Under the pieces are notes generated by a model. That model worked only from the letters and a program-made list of their open reading frames with translations. It did no database searches and was not told where the DNA came from. Shown here piece after piece: positions 61,503 through 64,000 of a stretch of DNA of 64,000 bases (position 1 is its first letter; each line of letters begins with the position of its first letter). Source of the stretch: Streptoverticillium olivoreticuli subsp. olivoreticuli (GTDB lineage Bacteria; Actinomycetota; Actinomycetes; Streptomycetales; Streptomycetaceae); NCBI RefSeq assembly GCF_003391135.1, contig NZ_CP031455.1, positions 2,046,001-2,110,000 on the forward strand, read 5' to 3'. The translations under genes were made by a program, and so were the position numbers.

Positions 61503-62512
61503 CCGTCGTCCAGCTGATCGTCGGCCTGGGGACCCTCGTGGTCAACGCCTTCTTCGTGGGCGCCGAGTTCGCGCTCATCTCCGTGCGCCGCAGCCAGATC
61601 GAGCCGCACGCCGACCTGGGCGACCGGCGGGCCCGCAGCGTGCTGTGGGGCCTGCGGCACATCTCGGCGCTGATGGCCGCCGCCCAGCTCGGCATCACGC
61701 TGTGCACCCTGGTGCTCGGTGTGGTCGCCGAGCCCGCCATCGCCCATCTGCTGGAGCCGGTCTTCCACGCGGTCGGACTGCCCGTCGGGCTGATCCACGT
61801 GGTGTCGTTCGTGATCGCGCTGGCCGTGGCGACCTATCTCCACATGCTCTTCGGCGAGATGGTCCCGAAGAACGTGGCGCTCGCCGAGCCGGTGCGCACC
61901 GCCCTGCTCCTCGGCCCGCCGCTGGTCACCCTGGCGCGGGCGCTGCGCCCGGTGGTCTTCACCATCAACTCGCTCGCCAACGCCCTGCTGAAGCTGATGC
62001 GGGTCGAGCCGAAGGACGAGGTGGCGGCGACCTACTCCGACGACCAGCTGGCCCGGATCGTCGCCGACTCCAGCGCGGCGGGGCTGCTCGACGACCGCGC
62101 GACCGAGCGGCTGCGGGACGCCCTGGAGCTGGGCACCCGCCCGGTGAAGGACGTGGTCACCCCCGTGGAGCAGGTGGTCTCCGTCCCGCTCGGGGTCACG
62201 CCCGAGGAGCTGGAGCGGCTCTCCGCGGAGTCCGGCTTCTCCCGCTTCCCGGTGCTCGACGACACCGGCAGGCTCATCGGCTACATCCATGTGAAGGACG
62301 CGCTGGACACCACCCCGCGCGACCAGCCGTTCCCCTTGCAGCGGATGCGCCGGATCGCGACCGTACGGGCGGCGACCCCGCTCGACGACGTGATCACGAC
62401 GATGAGCGGCACCGGCACCCATCTCGCGGCGGTCATCGGTGACGACGACCGGCCGGTGGGGCTGGTGACCCTGGAGGACGTGCTGCGCGAGCTGGTCGGG
62501 CAGCGCCCGTAG
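61499..62512 (+). CDS. CNNM/CorC-family membrane protein, second of pair, without CorC tail
   Basis: 337-residue CNNM-domain protein (LIVGLGTLVVNAFFVGAEFA; AAAQLGITLCTLVLGVVAEP; FVIALAVATYLHMLFGEMVP), with a CBS pair (VKDVVTPVEQVVSVPLGVTP; THLAAVIGDDDRPVGLVTLE) but ending right after the second CBS, so the CorC_HlyC domain of the first gene's product is missing. It overlaps that gene by 4 bp. A heteromeric ion transporter or sensor is the likely product of the pair. A perfect 14-bp hairpin follows at 62521. Confidence 0.93.
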   Translation: MTVVQLIVGLGTLVVNAFFVGAEFALISVRRSQIEPHADLGDRRARSVLWGLRHISALMAAAQLGITLCTLVLGVVAEPAIAHLLEPVFHAVGLPVGLIHVVSFVIALAVATYLHMLFGEMVPKNVALAEPVRTALLLGPPLVTLARALRPVVFTINSLANALLKLMRVEPKDEVAATYSDDQLARIVADSSAAGLLDDRATERLRDALELGTRPVKDVVTPVEQVVSVPLGVTPEELERLSAESGFSRFPVLDDTGRLIGYIHVKDALDTTPRDQPFPLQRMRRIATVRAATPLDDVITTMSGTGTHLAAVIGDDDRPVGLVTLEDVLRELVGQRP

Positions 62513-62520
62513 AGGCCCGC

Positions 62521-62553
62521 GCCCCGGGGCGGTGTATGGCACCGCCCCGGGGC
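62521..62553 (+). terminator. Perfect 14-bp stem terminator after CNNM pair
   Basis: GCCCCGGGGCGGTG-tatgg-CACCGCCCCGGGGC, 8 bp after the stop at 62512 and before the SGNH gene at 62596. Confidence 0.85.
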
Positions 62554-62595
62554 CGCCCGCCCGACCGGAGCGGGCAGGAGTAGGATCGCGGCGCC

Positions 62596-63402
62596 ATGCA
62601 GATGAATGCCACATACACCAGCTTCGTCGCGGTCGGCGACTCCTTCACCGAGGGGATGTCCGACCGGCTGCCCGACGGTTCCTACCGCGGCTGGGCCGAT
62701 CTCCTCGCGGCGCGGCTGGCGGCCCGTGCGCCCGGCTTCCGCTACGCCAATCTGGCCGTGCGCGGGAAGCTGATCGGCCAGATCGCGGACGAGCAGTCGG
62801 CCGCCGCCGCGGCCATGGGCGCCGACCTGGCGACCCTGGTCGGCGGGCTCAACGACGTGCTGCGCCCGAAGTGCGACGTGGACCTGGTGTGCGCCCGGCT
62901 GGCCGAGGCGGCGGACCGGATCGCGCCGAGCTGCAAGCAGCTGGTGCTGATGCGCAGCCCCGGGCGGCACGGTCCGGTGCTTGAGCGGTTCCGGCCGCGC
63001 ATGGAGCAGCTCTTCGGCTTCGTCGACGAGCTCGCCGCGCGGCACGGCGCGCTGGTGGTGGACCTCTTCGGGGCCGATGTGCTCGGTGACCCGCGGATGT
63101 GGGCAGAGGACCGGCTGCACCTGAACGCGGAGGGCCACCGGCGGGTGGCCGAGGCCGTGTGGCAGGCGCTCGGCCATGAGCCGGAGCTCGACTGGCGCGC
63201 CCCGCTGCCCCCGTTCGTCCGGCCCGGCTGGGCCGCCCGCCGGGTCTCCGACGCGCGGTTCGCCCGGGAGCACCTGCTGCCGTGGGTCGGGCGCCGGCTG
63301 ACGGGCCGCTCGTCGGGGGACGGACGGGTGGGGGCGCACTTCGACGCCGGGCTGGGCGTGGCCCGGCCGGTGGTCCTGGGCCCGTCGCGCACCGACGGCT
63401 GA
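62596..63402 (+). CDS. SGNH/GDSL-family esterase
   Basis: 268-residue hydrolase of the SGNH fold. Block I is FVAVGDSFTEGM (nucleophile Ser), block II is the Gly in NLAVRGKLI, block III is GGLNDVLRP (Asn), and block V is EDRLHLNAEGH (Asp and His). No signal peptide is seen, so it is probably cytoplasmic. The substrate is an unknown ester. The ATG at 62596 is used; another ATG lies two codons downstream. It ends 3 bp before the convergent hydrolase gene. Confidence 0.93.
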   Translation: MQMNATYTSFVAVGDSFTEGMSDRLPDGSYRGWADLLAARLAARAPGFRYANLAVRGKLIGQIADEQSAAAAAMGADLATLVGGLNDVLRPKCDVDLVCARLAEAADRIAPSCKQLVLMRSPGRHGPVLERFRPRMEQLFGFVDELAARHGALVVDLFGADVLGDPRMWAEDRLHLNAEGHRRVAEAVWQALGHEPELDWRAPLPPFVRPGWAARRVSDARFAREHLLPWVGRRLTGRSSGDGRVGAHFDAGLGVARPVVLGPSRTDG

Positions 63403-63405
63403 CGC

Positions 63406-64000
63406 TCAGCGGGACGCGTCGAGGATGACGCGGGCCACCAGTTCCGGGTCGTCGTTCATGGGCACGTGCCCGCAGCCGGACAGCCGCAGCAGCCGGGCGC
63501 CCGGGATCGTCTTCTTGGCGCGGATGCCCTGCCGCGGCACCAGCAGCCGGTCCTTGCTGCCCCAGCCTATGGTGACCGGGACGTCGGGCACGTCGTGGGT
63601 GAACCGCGCCGAGCGGCCCACGGCCAGGGTCGCGTCGAAGCCGGTGGCCTCGCGCAGGGCCCGCGTCTCGGCGATCACGGCGTCGGGCGAACGGCGCGCG
63701 GGCCGGGCGTAGATGGCCCCGGCCAGCGCCGCCCGGCCGGCAGCCGTACGGGCCAGCCGGGCCACCAGCTGCGGGGGCATGGTCACGGCGCCGCGCCGCA
63801 TCCCTCTGAGCACCCCGAAGGCGTAACGGCGCTCGGCCTCGTTCCAGAACCCGGCGGGCGAGAGCGCCGTGACGGAGCGTACGAGCTTGTCGTGGCCGAG
63901 CTGGAGGGCGAGCAGCCCGCCGAGGGAGTTGCCCACGACGTGCGGCTGCCGCACGTCGAGCGCCTCGAAGAGCGCGGCCAGGACGGGGGGCACGCCGTGG
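63406..64000 (-). CDS. Alpha/beta hydrolase, N-terminus beyond window edge
   Basis: The last about 198 residues of an alpha/beta hydrolase, open to the window end. The nucleophile elbow is VVGNSLGGLLAL, the Asp is in IGWGSKDRLLVP, and the His is in SGCGHVPMNDDPELV. The oxyanion part (HGVP...) begins just at the edge. It resembles epoxide-hydrolase/esterase-type family members with a helical cap (WNEAERRYAFGVLRGMRRGA). The substrate is unknown. Confidence 0.9.
   Translation of the reverse strand, partial: HGVPPVLAALFEALDVRQPHVVGNSLGGLLALQLGHDKLVRSVTALSPAGFWNEAERRYAFGVLRGMRRGAVTMPPQLVARLARTAAGRAALAGAIYARPARRSPDAVIAETRALREATGFDATLAVGRSARFTHDVPDVPVTIGWGSKDRLLVPRQGIRAKKTIPGARLLRLSGCGHVPMNDDPELVARVILDASR

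Overview
The window is high-GC actinobacterial chromosome, almost certainly Streptomyces. The signs are very high GC at third codon positions, GGAGG-type ribosome sites, many GTG starts, an SSI-type protease inhibitor, SlpD/E-type peptidases, an XRE/DUF397/RsbW-like trio, mycothiol- and F420-linked enzyme families, and MurT/GatD. No tRNA, rRNA or CRISPR array was seen.

Layout. 1-2.8 kb: two SDR genes divergent from a LysR regulator, with a perfect operator palindrome between them. 2.8-11.4 kb: an accessory island of lower GC, with decayed genes at both edges (an epimerase with two compensating frameshifts, a broken Baeyer-Villiger monooxygenase). In its middle is the most unusual locus: a radical SAM/SPASM FxsB-type peptide maturase, an FxsA-like precursor whose FxSxx motif is internal rather than C-terminal, a GNAT acetyltransferase, an NB-ARC/TPR (NLR-like) protein, and a 106-aa putative effector. 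The last two share a 20-residue RHIM-like motif.

11.4-26.9 kb: acyl-CoA dehydrogenase, PAP2 phosphatase, TetR with operator, secreted serine hydrolase, phospholipase D, a TPR/prenyl-diphosphate-synthase pair, secreted hydrolases, an SDR lacking the catalytic Tyr/Lys with an ArsR partner, hydroxymethylbilane synthase, and a DUF985 cupin. 27.07-29.17 kb: an IS607-type element (serine recombinase TnpA plus TnpB) inserted at a GG in a small membrane-protein gene, whose two halves can be rejoined on paper.

29.4-45.2 kb: two-component system, PIG-L deacetylase, orphan type II thioesterase, lipoprotein, acyl-CoA dehydrogenase/TetR pair, peptide deformylase, murT-gatD (lipid II amidation), pfkA, CtaG-like protein, SSI inhibitor, and a tripeptidyl aminopeptidase. 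45.4-50.2 kb: urease genes ureA-B-C-F-G-D on the minus strand, without ureE and with a large repeat inside the cluster. 50.2-53.5 kb: a probable c-di-AMP riboswitch ahead of an NlpC/P60 hydrolase, then the RsbW-like/XRE/DUF397 trio. 53.5-58.2 kb: a complete late biotin pathway (bioF divergent from bioB-bioA-bioD). 58.3-64 kb: methyltransferase, F420-type luciferase-like oxidoreductase, two overlapping CNNM/CorC-type membrane proteins, an SGNH hydrolase, and a partial alpha/beta hydrolase.
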